64,000 nt of DNA from Paracamarosporium sp. OC-R06-R3 (GCA_019828545.1 JACVRA010000289.1:1-64000); one strand, 5' to 3'. Positions 29,798-42,119 are shown, counted from the stretch's first letter. The notes: generated by a model from the sequence alone, not told the origin. Translations and numbers: made by a program.

Positions 29798-32755
29798 TCA
29801 ATCCTCCCACTCGGGGTTCTTTCTCAAGATGACCACACCTTCTAATACATTACTCAAGCTCAGGTACTTTTCGTCTTCCAATTCCGCCCTCTCGCCATGG
29901 CTCAGCAGCACAGGCGTGCTCTGTGTCTGCCATCCGGTGATCGTCTTTGGACGACCTGCCTGGCCCACAATATCGACGGCCTGACCAACACGTACATTGA
30001 CTGTGAGAGGCTTGAGCTCCTCATCAAGTGTTATGAGGAACCGCGGCGAGATAGCTGTGGCCATGAAATACAGCAAGTAATGTGCGTCGCCAACGATGAA
30101 CTGCTTCGCGTCGATGAGTGAAACAAGGACAGTGAGAAGACCTGCGGCTGCGACACGCGAAAGGACTTGTCGGTCGGTGTGGAAGGGGTTCATTGATAGT
30201 GTGCCCTTGCCTGCGTGGAGGAGACCCTGGGCTATGCGCACCATGAAGAGTGCGTTAGGATCGCGGTGGTAGTAGCTCGCGAGCTGTCGGAGCAGTTGTG
30301 CCAGACGAGCGTTGTTAGTACCCGCGCCAGCCAAACCCATGGCAAAGATAGCGTTGATGGCCACATCGTTGTCGTTGTCGTGAGAGTATCGTGAAAGAGT
30401 GTCGTAGACCTTCATCTGAGGGTTGCTGGGACTGATCAAGGCCATTGCCAAAGGCACCGCCTTCCGAATGTTGGCCTCGCCATAGTGCATGAGATGGCCG
30501 AAGGTTCGTAGAATCATGTCTTGCCCGACATCCTCACCCATTGCGACTAGCGACAAACCGATTACAGCATATGACTGAAGCAGCTCGTCGCCCTTCTTCT
30601 CCTCGTTCTCTTCCTCAATATGCTCGTTGCAAATATGAAGCAACTGCTGAACCTTCAACACGTTGCCAGTACCTGCCCATGCGCAGACCTCAGCAAGAAC
30701 AGATGTAGGTTTCGACATGGGGTGGTCGAGAGCCTTGAGCGTCTCCAGAATGACATCGACTTCCTCCTGCTGCCCGAAGAACAGCAGAGCAAGGCCGAGG
30801 GCCATGAACCGCGTCCACTTGTCTTTAAGCTGCTTCGACCGATCCTCGTCCAGAAGGGTATTCATCAGCGCATCGGTTACCTCGCCGTGAGCCGAGCCAA
30901 CAAAGATCAGACCAAGAGCCAAAGCAGCCATGGCGGAGAGCTGCATGTCGAGGCCTGTGTCGGTCACAATGGGGAGCAAGATTTCAAGGAGCTCTTCCTT
31001 ATTTGATCCGGCATATGCGAGACCCAGACCCATAATTGACGCTACGCGAACGTTGACATTCTTGTGTGAGAGGTTCTCCTCATCGCCCAGCAACGCCATG
31101 GCGGGATCGGAGTCGTTTCGCACTCCCGAATTGAAGATACCTGTTGCGAGCATAGCTCCGGCCTACGCATTGTTAATTGATTGAATCGCAGGCGTATTAG
31201 AATAACTTCAAGCATATCACGTACCTTAACGAGGTCTTCATCGACATTGGTATAAGGGTCAATCTTATCAAGACCCATCTCCACGTCCCACAACATGAGC
31301 ATACCCAACGATGCAGCTGTTGAGAGCATGCCTTCGTCCTTAGTCTTCCAAACCCAGCTATTCTTACTATCTGAGTTTAGCATCAACTTGTCGTTGCCAT
31401 AACCAGCATTGACGAAAGCGTTGACGAATGCCGATGCGAGGTTATGGCGCGCGGAATCGGTGTTTGTGAGGCCCGCCGTCCTGCTGCTCTCGAGATGGGT
31501 CTTGTAAATGTCATCGGGCGTCTTGGGGTCAAGCACGTTGAGCTCTTTGCCCAGCGCCTTGAAGTAGTCTGATAGGCGGGTGTTGCTCAAGCACTCTTGT
31601 AGCTCAGAGTCCTCATCTTCCGACACATCGAACCATATCCGTTGTCGGGCAATAAGGAAAGCCATTTGCCGCCGTATCGCCTTGTCTTCTGTAGAGTTGA
31701 AAGTCTCCTCGATAAGATCACGATCGTTCAGCCGTATCGCGAGAACCACTGCCTGAGTGTACTGCTTGTATTTCCTGTAGACCTGGTAGGCTGTGCGGAG
31801 GAACTTGTCGTTGTCGGGGTATGTGAGGAGCGGCACCGTGCTGACCATGTACAAGCACACCCTTCCGTATGTGTCTGCATCCAGGTACTTCTCAATCTGG
31901 TCGATCATCTCCAACTCGGACAAGACATCGACCGCATCGGCCTCAGCATTGTGCTTTAGGAAGAACGGGACTAACGATAGAGCAAGGTCGGTGATATCGT
32001 CCGTCGACTTATCATCGTTCAGCCGCTTCTGGAATTCTCTGCCGATTTCGAGAGCAAGATGGCGCATATATTCGTGGCCCCACGAGCCGAGATCTGAAGA
32101 AGGTGCTTGAAGACGGTACTTCAAGCAGTCGAGTCGGTCCTCGTCGGAATACGTCATTCCAAGTACGGAGAGCATGTCGGCAAGCGATTTCTGTTCCCGT
32201 CAGCATCTGTAGCAGATTGCATGTATAAGCGTAGCGTACCTTGTTGTCGCCCGCCGGCCACGAGTCGTAAGCCTTCTCTAAGCTCTCATAGTGTGGTCGC
32301 AGGAACTTGAGCGGCTTCGGCACTGCCGTCATCGAACTCGTGGCCGTCTTGATAAACTCTTTGATCTTCTCGAGCGCAGGATGGTAGAGATTCGAGTCCG
32401 AACCCTGTGACAGTTTCAGTCAGCACATGCTCCCGGTGAAGCATACCACATGCATGGCGGGCCACATACCAGTATCCGCTCGACCAACATATCCAAGTCA
32501 CTCTTGAGCTGCTGGTCCTCCTCACTGAGCTCCTCTGTGGTTTCCGGTTAGCATACGCCTTCTTCGGGGGGGCTGGCGTGACAGCAATCCGGCATGAAGA
32601 GCGGGGAGCATACCGACGGCTGGTGCGCCTTTCTTGTCGTCTATAGGCTTGCCATCCTTGTCTTTTTGGACTTCCTGGTTCTCTGCCTCGCCATTTGTCG
32701 CCTTTCCCTTGCCCTTGTCGGCGGCTGTGGGCTTCTTCTCGTCGTCTGCTGCCAT
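29798..32755 (-). CDS. RPN1: 26S proteasome regulatory subunit Rpn1
   Basis: Five exons, 32755-32614, 32534-32470, 32404-32240, 32190-31225 and 31162-29798, join with frame kept to give 900 aa. Rpn1 is the largest base subunit of the 19S cap and docks ubiquitin-like receptors (Rad23, Dsk2, Ddi1) and Ubp6. The N-terminus is Lys/Asp-rich (MAADDEKKPTAADKGKGKAT); then conserved LVERIL, HPALEKIKEFIKTATSSMTA and FLRPHYESLEKAYDSW. Proteasome/cyclosome repeats follow, each with a G-x-x-x-A/G-Y/H-A pattern, for example ASIMGLGLAYAGSNKEELLE and AINAIFAMGLAGAGTNNARL. It ends VVILRKNPEWED. Length is normal. It shares a 342-bp promoter with RIO2. Confidence 0.95.
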
Positions 32756-33097
32756 GGTGCTTGCTAATGGTAGCTAGGCGGGCGGCGAAGTGTGTCTCGT
32801 GCACCGAACGAACGGGATGCGGATGCCGGCCGTCAAGAGAGTGCTATGCGGCGGTGTGCAGGTCGAATCGGCAGGGGAGAGATAGCTTGAGGCGGCGGGA
32901 GGCGGTGGGGGTGGTATGGGGATAATGTTGATGCGAGGTCGAGCTCTCTTGCGCAGTCGCCGAACGCCAAGCAAGCGCGCGGCGATCAAGCGGCGAGTGA
33001 GCTCCGACTTCGAGAAACGTCCAAAATTATTTGCAACCCCGCACAGCCCTTGCGAACAACGCCCACACCGCGCGGAAGAGCCTCAGATCACGCCAGG
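32756..33097. promoter_or_regulatory. Bidirectional promoter between RPN1 and RIO2
   Basis: 342 bp separate the two divergent starts. GC-rich, without a clear TATA box. Head-to-head arrangement of two housekeeping genes suggests shared regulation; the arrangement is seen, co-regulation is inferred. Confidence 0.6.
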
Positions 33098-34465
33098 ATG
33101 AAGCTGAACGTCAAGAACATCCGCTATGTCACGCCCGAGGACTGGCGCGTGCTGACTGCGGTATGCGCCCTCGCTGTTCGTGTCGTCGCGGTGGGGGACT
33201 AACGCTGATGGAGATGCGCACAGGCAGAAATGGGTAGCCGTAACCACGAAGTCGTGCCTACGCCTCTGATCGCCCAGCTCGCGGCTCTGCGCTCAGGCAA
33301 CGGCGTGCACAGGTGCATCTCGAACCTCGCAAAGATCGGCCTCATCGCCAAGGTGAAAAATGCAAAGTACGACGGGTACCGTCTCACGTACGGCGGGCTC
33401 GACTACCTCGCTCTGCACACGCACACCAAGGCGTCGACGATATACTCGGTCGGAAACCAGATTGGTGTGGGCAAAGAGTCGGACATCTTCGTCTGCGCCA
33501 GTGAGACGGGCAAACAGCAGGTTCTGAAGATACACCGTCTGGGTCGCATATCCTTCCGCACGGTAAAGGCAAACCGCGATTACCTACGCAACCGCTCTTC
33601 AGCATCATGGATGTATATGTCGCGGCTGGCCGCCGTCAAGGAGTTTGAGTTCATGAAGGCGCTCCGACGGGAGGGTTTCCCTGTTCCCGAACCTCTTGGG
33701 CAGAACAGGCACACGGTAGTCATGAGCCTTGTCGATGCATTTCCCATGCGCCAGATTTCAACCGTTGGCGACCCTGCCTCGCTGTACGCTGAACTACTAG
33801 CCCTCATCGTTCGATTGGCACAATACGGCCTGATACATGGCGACTTCAACGAGTTCAACATCCTGATCGAAGAAAAGCCTGGTGAGGACGATACCGTGTC
33901 GCTGATCCCTACCATTATCGATTTTCCGCAAATGGTCTCCATTTCGCATCCAAACGCCGAGTACTATTTTGACCGAGATGTAGCCTGCATCAAGCGCTTT
34001 TTCGACCGCCGTTTTGGCTTCACAAGCGACGAACCCGGGCCGTTCTTCAAGGACTCTACCAAGACTGTCCTGAAGAGGCTGGATGTAGAAGTAGAGGCAA
34101 GCGGCTTCAGCAAGAAGATGGCAAAGGAGCTGGATGCATACATGAAGGAGCACGGCATCGATGGCGATGCGGGTGGCATCGAAAGGGATGATGGAGACGA
34201 AGATGAGGAGGAAAATGAAGGCAACAGGAGCGAGCAGGACGATCCGTTGAATCCCGAGCCGGAATCAGAAGAACCTCCCGCCCAGGACACTCCAGGCGAA
34301 GTCTCTACAGGAGCATCGACTACACCAGCAACCCTCGCCACACAGATGACCATCCTCGACATCCGGGACAACGACCCGCTACCCGACCTTAGCGAGATCA
34401 AGCCCAATCCCCCACCAGCCATGTCCACAAAAGCTGCCAAGGCCAAGGCCGGATGGGCATTGTAA
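33098..34465 (+). CDS. RIO2: Atypical kinase/ATPase Rio2 (40S maturation)
   Basis: Exon 33098-33160 (MKLNVKNIRYVTPEDWRVLT) joins exon 33224-34465 through intron GTATGC...GCACAG, giving 434 aa. A downstream ATG (33230) would remove the conserved N-terminus, so 33098 is preferred. An N-terminal winged helix (NHEVVPTPLIAQLAALRSG onward) is followed by the RIO kinase fold: phosphate loop GVGKESDIF from G102, catalytic HGDFNEFN with Asp228, and metal-binding IIDFPQ with Asp254. Rio2 binds the pre-40S subunit and drives its final cytoplasmic maturation. The C-terminus is acidic (DEDEEENEGNRSEQDDPLNP) and probably disordered. Intact. Confidence 0.95.
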
Positions 34466-34641
34466 GCAGTGACTTGCACGATTCCTCTTCTCTAAGCGAT
34501 ACCCCAGCATTTAAGTGTAGGACACTCCATAAAAGTTATGAAAGCATATCAAATCTATAGACGCAATGAAATAAAACACGGTTACGAATCCTCATGGGTA
34601 TCATGCCACCCTTATCGCTGCTTATTCTCCCAACCCACATT

Positions 34642-35373
34642 TCACTCATAAGCAGGCGGTCCCTCCCCCTCGGTATACACCGGCAGCACATCCTCATCCT
34701 CATCCCCATCCCCATTCCCATATCCCTCTCCATCTCCATCCTCACTCTCCCACCCTCTTCTACCCCTAAGCCCAAGCCCAAGCCCAAGCCCAAGCCCAAA
34801 CAACCCTCTCAATGCCCTCCCCCTCCCCCTCTCTCTTCCCCTCCCACCTCTAACCCCCCTAACCCCCTCACAAAAGCTCTCCCTCCCCATCCCCACCACA
34901 CCCCCAAAATCCCACCCCCTCTCCGCCTCCATCTCCCTTCCTTCCTCCAACTCACACAGCACCCTCCCAACCCACGCTTCGAACCCCATTTTCCCCGCTC
35001 CATGCGCCACCCACAAGCGGTAGACTTCGCTTCCTCCTCCTTCACGATGATCGCGCGACATGATGCGGGATACCAGCGAGTCGTACGTGTCGAAGTCCGA
35101 CGCCATATCCTCGCCGTCCTCGTTGCTGTTCTCGATTTGATGCTCGTCCTCGCCCTCGTCCTCGTCCTCAGTCTCCCTTCTCCCTCCCTGAAGAACCGCA
35201 ACACCAAGCCTAACCCTCCGACTTCTCCCACCGCTATCTCGAGTAGGGAACAAGATATCTCTCAGCGAAACACCCGTAGACGTAGACGTACACGCAGACG
35301 CAGACGAAGCAGTTGACATGAATGTAGACGCAGAACCAACCATCCATCCATCAATACCAATGTGCCCACGCAC
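34642..35373 (-). CDS. Hypothetical low-complexity protein with PPAY tail, 243 aa
   Basis: Single-exon frame from ATG 35373. The N-terminus is Ser/Thr-rich, then acidic (EDEDEGEDEHQIENSNEDGE). A middle block is more conserved-looking: MASDFDTYDSLVSRIMSRDH and VYRLWVAHGAGKMGFEAWVG. The end is Gly/Arg-rich with a (GL)5 run made by a hexanucleotide repeat, and finishes PVYTEGEGPPAYE. The PPAY tail fits a WW-domain or arrestin/Rsp5-type ligand motif. No family recognised. Third-position bias and the continuous frame through conserved-looking blocks support coding, but low complexity weakens this. Confidence 0.6.
   Translation of the reverse strand: MRGHIGIDGWMVGSASTFMSTASSASACTSTSTGVSLRDILFPTRDSGGRSRRVRLGVAVLQGGRRETEDEDEGEDEHQIENSNEDGEDMASDFDTYDSLVSRIMSRDHREGGGSEVYRLWVAHGAGKMGFEAWVGRVLCELEEGREMEAERGWDFGGVVGMGRESFCEGVRGVRGGRGRERGRGRALRGLFGLGLGLGLGLRGRRGWESEDGDGEGYGNGDGDEDEDVLPVYTEGEGPPAYE
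34768..34797. repeat. (AAGCCC)5 hexanucleotide repeat
   Basis: Five perfect AAGCCC units on the plus strand; on the minus strand they encode Gly-Leu repeats of the 243-aa protein. Each unit gain or loss adds two residues and keeps the frame. Confidence 0.9.
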
Positions 35374-35755
35374 GCCATCTTATATAAACCCTACCATCCC
35401 CTTCCCTCGGACTAACCGACAGACTAACGGACTGAACCCCTTCCACAGCCCAGTCCAGCCCAAACCACTCCAACGGTTCCAGCGCACCCGCTCATGACAT
35501 CCGCCATCCCCCATCCCCCATGACCACAACCACAACCACGGCAAACGCACCGCACCTCACAAGCCCAACCCAACCCAACCCAACATACCGCTACCCACGC
35601 ATCAAATAGATCCCATGAGCATACTTTCAGGTCATGTTTGCTAGCAAGAATGGATGGTTCGCAGATCTCACGAGCCGGTTATGACGTTGATTCGCTGGTT
35701 GGGCGCCGCCGAGGCCGCCGCGTTGTGTAACGCGAAAAACGGTCTGGTGGCCTGG
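35374..35755. other. Intergenic with (CCCAA)4
   Basis: 382 bp, C-rich on the plus strand. Four CCCAA units at 35564-35583. It holds the promoter of the 243-aa protein gene and the 3' end of the next minus-strand gene. No gene. Confidence 0.5.
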
Positions 35756-36252
35756 TCACCACCTCTTGCCCGACACCTGAAGTCTCACATCCGGATAGCC
35801 ATCTGCGACTGACCCCAGGTATGCGATGAGTTCATGTGCAATCATAGTCGGTTTCGCCTGTTCACAATATAGAGATGGACTGTGCGGCACCAAAGCGGAC
35901 TTCACGACATCATGCACACTCCAAGCAACACGAAACTGAGCCAAAGAAATCTCTACCATACTCTGAGTGAAACTACTTCCGAAAAATCCACCGTAGAGCT
36001 TTTTCCATCTAGCAAACACCCTGAGCCTATCCGTCATCAATGTAATCCTGTACTCCAGTATCCACCAAGATTTTCTGCGCCCTTGAGTCCGCGCCAAATC
36101 AAATGATATACCGGTAAGATGGAGGGCGGCCGTGGTCAGGCTCCCTGAGAGGCGGAAGGGAGGACAATCGCCAAACGCTTTATGATATTGAAAGTTGGCC
36201 GACGTGGGTCAGCAAGGTATTAACGTGTCAATGACAGCAATAGAGAAGCCAT
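35756..36252 (-). CDS. Small hypothetical protein, about 149 aa, two exons
   Basis: Exon 36252-36225 (MASLLLSLT) joins exon 36177-35756 through a 47-bp intron (GTTAAT...CATAAAG, branch TTGCTGAC). The second exon reads without stop: CPPFRLSGSLTTAALHLTGI, then RRKSWWILEYRITLMTDRLR and the end GYPDVRLQVSGKRW. Composition is typical of a folded protein, with three Trp-rich basic stretches. The donor is weak and no family is recognised, so the 5' end is provisional. It lies just downstream of the RNA-binding protein gene, same orientation, 215 bp apart. Confidence 0.45.
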
Positions 36253-36466
36253 CGTGAATCAGAGAAGGAATGACTAGGCTTGATATCCGGGTTGAAATGG
36301 ACTGCAGCATCGAGACAGTTGCGGCGAAGCTTCGCCACTCGAAAAGATGCTGATGTATGTCTGGTGGTCAAGCCTATGTCCAAGGAACGATCGCGAATAA
36401 TAGTCGTACACATGCGCGGACTGAACAAGTCCCGCTTGGGAAGATGTGAGCTTTGCAGGTTGCAAA

Positions 36467-38486
36467 TCACTCGTCGCCGTTATGGCGAATCGGGGAAGAT
36501 GAAGCCTCTTGCTTGATGGGCGTGGCCGGGTTCGTCTTGGCCTCAGCACCGCGCTCGGAGCCACCATCCTCGGCCTTGAAGGCGGGAGCATGAACCATCT
36601 GATGCATAGCTGGGCGAGACATCCCTAAGCTTGAGGGAACAGCCGGAGTCCAAGGCTGACGGTAGCGATTGGTAGCTGGAGCGTACGACGTTGTGTTGCT
36701 GAGCAGGGTCAGTCAAAACATCAAGCATTGATCGGCCTAACAATACTCACGCTGCTGACTGCTGCTGCTGCAGGAATAACTCGAACTCATTGGCAGCGCC
36801 TTGGGAGTCAGGAGACATGGTCAGATAGCGGTCTGGACCAGTGCCCAGGGCGCGAGCCTGGGCAACGCCGACTTCATACTCGGCAGCACGAAAAACACGC
36901 CCGGCGGCTGTCTGCTGCTTGAGCATCTTCTGCTCGTGTGTGTCTGAATAGCGGATCTGGATGAGGTGCTCGTCACCTCCCGACTTGGAAACGGGCGTGT
37001 TGTTGAAGGACTTGATGACCTCCTCGCAGATGTCGCGTGTCTCAAAGCTGAGCTCATTTAGCACAAAAGAATATAACCACTGCAACAGCCCACTCACCGA
37101 GCGAACCCAACACCACGGCCGTTACCCGAAGGGTCTCGAAGGATTCTACTGGAGCACACCTTGTGTGGAGCGAAGATAGCACCAAGTTCCTGGATGTGAT
37201 CAACATTTTGTAACGGCAAATGCAGTGTGAGCGTTCACGTACATGCTCGTTCATGTTCTTCGGTATGTTTGAGACATACAGGTTGGTGTTGGACTCATCC
37301 GCAAACTTCTTCAGCTTCGAGTAGAAAGACTCCTGCGATGAATTAGCAACACAATGAATGCCATGAACAATAATGGGGATACCCACACGAGCGAAGGATA
37401 CCTCATATCCAAGGTAGTGGAACCCGCGAATGCAGTTCTCTGCATCCTCGAAGTTATGGTACTTGATGAACCCAAATCTAAACGGTTGTAAGCAGCTTTC
37501 TGCCGAAAAAGAAAAAGGGTTACTTACCCCTTGCAGAGGTTAGTCTTCAGGTCGATGATAGACTTTGAGCTCTGGATATCGCCGAAACGCTTGCCCCAGG
37601 CGTGTAACATCTCGTCAGTGGTCTCTGGGAGGAGACCCCGAATGTAGACGTTCGTCTCACCGGTCTTGTTCTCCAGGCTTCGGTCGAGCGGCTTGAGCGG
37701 GGAGCTAGGTGCTGGGATGGCTCGCGGGATGGATGGCTCTTTCTGAAGGAGTTGAGACAGCTGCGGCGAGATGGTGGCGAGTGAAGTCTGTTTTGGATTG
37801 ACGAGCTGCACGCCGTACTGAGCCAGTTGCGAAGGCGACGGGGTGGCACTGCTCGTGTAGATTCCGTTAGGCGAGCGATCCATGATGGCGGTCGAGGTCC
37901 CATAGCGGTACAAACCAGCGCTCGTGTAGGGCGTGCCAGGGACATCGTTCTCGTTGGATGAGATCGAATCGCGACGCGGCGTCATCAAAGTAGGCATCTC
38001 ACCAGATGAGACCCGGGATGTCCATCCATTGCCCATAGGAGACTCCACCACAGTCTGGCTGTACTGGTAGGCAGGCTGAGGAACAAAGGCACCGGCGTGA
38101 TTGTAGATACCTGGCGAGTGGTTCATACCAGGTGGCTGTTGCTGGCCGCCAGCCATGACGCCGTATACCGAGTTCATGTTAGGAACCCAAAGAGTCTGAC
38201 CTTGGCTGATTGGGACGCCGCCGTATTCGGAAGCATTACCCGACATGCCTGGCTTGGAGGTCATAGAGTTTCCGTACGAACCGTGAACGTTCATGGCTGC
38301 CATGCCGCTTGCTAATCCTGCGATTGCATTGTCACCAGCCTGCGGAGACATTGGATGTCCACGGTGAAGATAGTTAGCCGTACCGTGACCTTGATTAGCC
38401 TGGTTGTAATGACCATGACCCATCATCGACTGGCCCCTATAGCCTGCTGAGGTGGTGGTGTAAGTCTGGCGAGAATTCGTAGCCAT
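36467..38486 (-). CDS. Two-RRM RNA-binding protein (MSSP/RBMS-like)
   Basis: Six exons, 38486-37528, 37477-37387, 37332-37243, 37189-37098, 37047-36751 and 36698-36467, join with frame kept to give 586 aa. A long Gln/Gly/Ser/Pro-rich N-terminus precedes two adjacent RRMs. RRM1 has RNP2 NVYIRGL and RNP1 KGFGFIKY; RRM2 has RNP2 NLYVSNI and RNP1 RGVGFARF. Tandem RRMs with this spacing are those of the MSSP/RBMS group, which bind A/U-rich RNA or single-stranded DNA and act on mRNA fate. After RRM2 come conserved IRYSDTHEQKMLKQQTA and FRAAEYEVGVAQ. All introns are 50-60 bp and cluster in the RRM region. The domain order is clear; the cellular role is inferred. Confidence 0.9.
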
Positions 38487-41400
38487 TGTCAGATTGGACG
38501 AGAATCAGCCGAACCGAAGAGCTGTCTTAAAGGACGGAGGAGCCGAAGCTGCAAAACCGTCGGACTACTGAGGAAGCGGACGTCGAACCGCCGGAAACAC
38601 TGAAGACAGGTGCGTCAGGGCTCTTGGGAGAAGAATCGAGCGAGGTCTCGAGGTTTGGCGAGTGGGTTGAAATGTAGGAAGAAAGACGGTGCTCTGCCGA
38701 GGAGTAAGCAAGACCTTTATATGCAAAGCGTGCTTTGCCGAGCGGTGATTGGGACAGAGTGAGGAAATTGGCCGAACATAAGAGTTTGGTGGGAGGGTGA
38801 GGGTGAGGGTGAGGGTGAATCCTGAGTGGTGAATTCTGAGTGGAGAGGAGGCGTGCTCGAGTGAGGCATGAAAAATGCGGGCTGCCCGACTCGCACCACG
38901 AAGTGATGAGATGCATGCAGACGACGGATGCAATCTAGGAGGGCAGGGAATGCTCACCGAGTCGTAAATGTCAATTTTCTGCAATGTGCGGGACTGGTAG
39001 TGACTCCAAAGCTGGAAAGAGGGTCAGCGATGCGGCAACGACGAGAGTGCTTCCGCAGAGGCAGTGCTGGCGACTGACCTGTGGAAAGCTACAAAGAATG
39101 TGGCCACTGAAGCGTATTGGTGAGAAAGAAGTGTGGTGTGTAGAAGCGAAGCGGAAGAAGAGCGAGTGGAGGGGCGAAAGGAGAGGGAGACGGGGGAGGC
39201 GTGCTGCTTGCCTCGGTCGTGCGAGGAAAGAGCTGCGCAGATGGTAGGAGAGGAGGAGCACGTCGAGCGTACCAGCAGTAGTGGCGTCGCCTTCCGCTCG
39301 AGTCCACGGCCGCGCCATCTCGGGCAGGTCGAAGGGGAACTCACCTTCCCTGAAAGCGATACTGCGGGAGGTATACAGCAATGACGATATGTCGAGGAAA
39401 GAACGGCCCGGATGCCACCTTTGCTTCTGTACAGAATGTAGACAGACGTCTCGCCGGTTAGTTATATTGTCGAAGAGCTGCAACGATATCAATGTCTGGG
39501 TGAAGCATGTAGGGGAAAGGCCGCTGCGGTGCGTGTGCTGCTCCAGAGGCCATGCTGGGCGAGGTGCTTTAATAGCACCGTCTTCGGTACCGCCAGCTGT
39601 ATACATCAGGAACGGAAATACTGCGATTCGCTCCAATGCATCGAGGCGCTGCGATGCGTCTTAGCTTTGTGCTCTCCCGCTGCCGCGTCCACGGCCCATG
39701 CTGTCACTACGACGACTGCTCCAATCGTGAGCGCCACCACCTGCAGTCAATCTTTAGGTGCATCGGGACGCTCAGGGCCGAATTCAAAGACGAGAGCAGC
39801 GACAACGCCCTTGCAGTAAGGCTGAGGAAGCAGACGTCTTGACCTGTGTGGACGCCACCGAGGCCAAGTGCAGTGGCACAGCTGAGGTGAGGCGAAGCGA
39901 CTATGTCGACGCGATTATACCAGTTGGCGGCGAAGATACGATCCATCACTTTTTCACGTCCCACTTTCACTATCCCAGTCTCTTGCCCCAGCAATACGTC
40001 CAGCAGCAGGAAGCCTCATCATTGCCTGACTACGTGTCCCCGTTTGGCAAGAGATTGGCTTGCAGCACGTTAGCAGGGCTACACAACAGGAGAAGCCCTC
40101 GCACAAAGATGCATAGGCCATTTGCGCACCTGTTTTGTCCTCGAAATAGCCTTGCAAAAGCGTGCTGCTGCGTCTTATTTGTCACATCGCTGCAAGCCCG
40201 TACGAACATGGCGGACCCAGCCAGGTGGTCGAATCTTCGATGTAATATGCTGGTGACAGACATATGAGAAAGAAGGTAGTTGGGAAATGCCAAAGTAGCC
40301 CCCACAAGTTACTCTGATGTAGGAATATCTACTTTCCCCACATGTGAAAATCTTTCCACATGCATGCTGCATGCACGAACAAGGAGCGACCCGATGCCGG
40401 CGGATCGACCGTAGCTCGCCTCGTTTATACTTATCTATCACCAGTATGCACGAACAATATTGCTTTCCACGCAACGCGATCCTCGAGGATGCTGGGGACC
40501 AGGACCTCGTATCACGCATCTTTTCCAGAAAGAAGCTCTGACGAAACATGATCAATGGATCGGGTATCAACTCGTCTATGCCATAGCCGCTGGCCCTTGA
40601 TTAAGCTGTAAATGACCATTTAAGCGGTGCTCAGACAGCCGTACGACATGAAGTACTTGAAGCGGGAGTGCGTGCCTCTCTGCGTGCCACTGTGGCCCGC
40701 TATGAAGTCACCAAGCTCTGCTGCTGCACTTGCAGCCAAGGTCGTCTTCTGAAACATTGACAATGCTAAATTTCCGTCATAAGAGTTGTAGCTCATTGGC
40801 CCGGCAAGGATCGATAAGCTAGGTATGATGCGAGACGCTCGTATATCACGCATGAGCGATGAGTTGTCAATGGAGAAGAGCGCCTGTGTTGACGAGTCGT
40901 CACATGGATGGCTGTGATGAAGGCGAATTTGAGCCCAGGCTGTCATACATGCTGTGTTTTCTGTGGCGTCAATAGTTCGCTTTCGGCTACTCCGTCGTAC
41001 AAGAAACGTCGCGAATCACGCTGGGCACCAACCCAAAACTGAGGAGGAACGAAGAGTCTGCATGGTAGCAAACGAATTCAATCATCTACAAAAGTCAGCA
41101 CGGTGTGATATGTGTCTGGACAATGAGAAATAACGTACTTTTAACCGCCTCGTCCTTTCTAGCATATAGTCTGGAACCCAACACAAGCCTTATCATCGAC
41201 AGTCAATCATGATCACCTAGACAGCTCTTCCGTCCATCAATTTCCCCTCAGGCGTTCACTCATTTAACGTCCGCAATTAATTCCAGCATCTTCACATGAA
41301 CAACAGGGCATCTGACAGATGCCGGTCTCACCCTCAGACCCGGCAACCGGATGTGTTCGCCACAAGTACGGCAAAAGAAAAGGTTTCTCGAGACTCAATT

Positions 41401-42119
41401 ACAATTCAGGCAAGCTTGCGTCGTGATGCGTCGTACAGATAAGGATCATGGCTCAGTCAACGCGGTCCAATTGCTTCTCGGGGATTGATGCTTTAGGTAC
41501 CGAATCCGGCGCACTCCGACACACTGTCCTTCACTGATGCATAAGGAGGCACGTCTGGACTGTTGTATATATGGAAGGATTTCAGATCTAGGATAAAGGA
41601 CTGTAACCATTCGCTTTTGGGATGTTGGGAATATATTCGGCCGGGGGAGCCCTGAACTCGGGCCCTCGAGAAGGGCATGAATAATTTCCAGATCTCTGGG
41701 TGCAGGATTCACAACAGCACGATGGGAGGAACACTATAATAATTGCGGGGGCGAGGAGGCGCAGAAAATGTTGTGTCAAGTGACCGGGCAAAGGAGGGGC
41801 CATGGTGCAAACTCTAGCGTTCTGCCGCTCGGTTGAGCCACGCCAAGGTGTCGCTGCACCTACCTCACCAGTCATCATCCTAAGAACCCGCTCGGCACAT
41901 AGATATTAAACTCGTATCTACATGATGCAATTGCTCAAGCTATGCCACCCAGATTACCAAACCTCTATTTAAATCTCATTATCAAAATAAGACAATGTGT
42001 ATTAGGCGAACCGCTCGCAAGATGACGCCAACGCTCCGTCTAGGCGCAAAGCCCACCCTGAAAATGCCATGCAACGCAGAAGAGTAGAGAGGGGTAATCA
42101 CTCTGACAGCGTAAACTCT
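38487..42119. other. 3.6-kb stretch without a supportable gene
   Basis: The left part (38487-39650) is CT-rich on the minus strand and probably the long promoter/leader of the RNA-binding protein gene; it contains (GAGGGT)4. Several 90-220 codon frames exist on both strands (for example 39636-38971 minus, 40946-40620 minus) but none has motifs, codon bias or splice support. The right end is the 3' region of the reductase gene. A non-coding RNA or small unrecognised gene is possible. Confidence 0.45.
38793..38816. repeat. (GAGGGT)4 hexanucleotide repeat
   Basis: Four perfect units in the leader region of the RNA-binding protein gene. On the minus strand it reads (ACCCTC)n. It is not the fungal telomere repeat (TTAGGG). 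Confidence 0.9.

Noticed and set aside
35564..35583. CCCAA array as telomere remnant
   Set aside because: A five-base unit with four copies in a C-rich promoter; not the fungal telomere unit.
38793..38816. Telomere-like repeat
   Set aside because: The unit is GAGGGT, not TTAGGG, and it is internal with only four copies.
38971..39636. 221-codon minus-strand frame
   Set aside because: CT-rich composition keeps the frame open; no motif, no splice signals, no codon bias.
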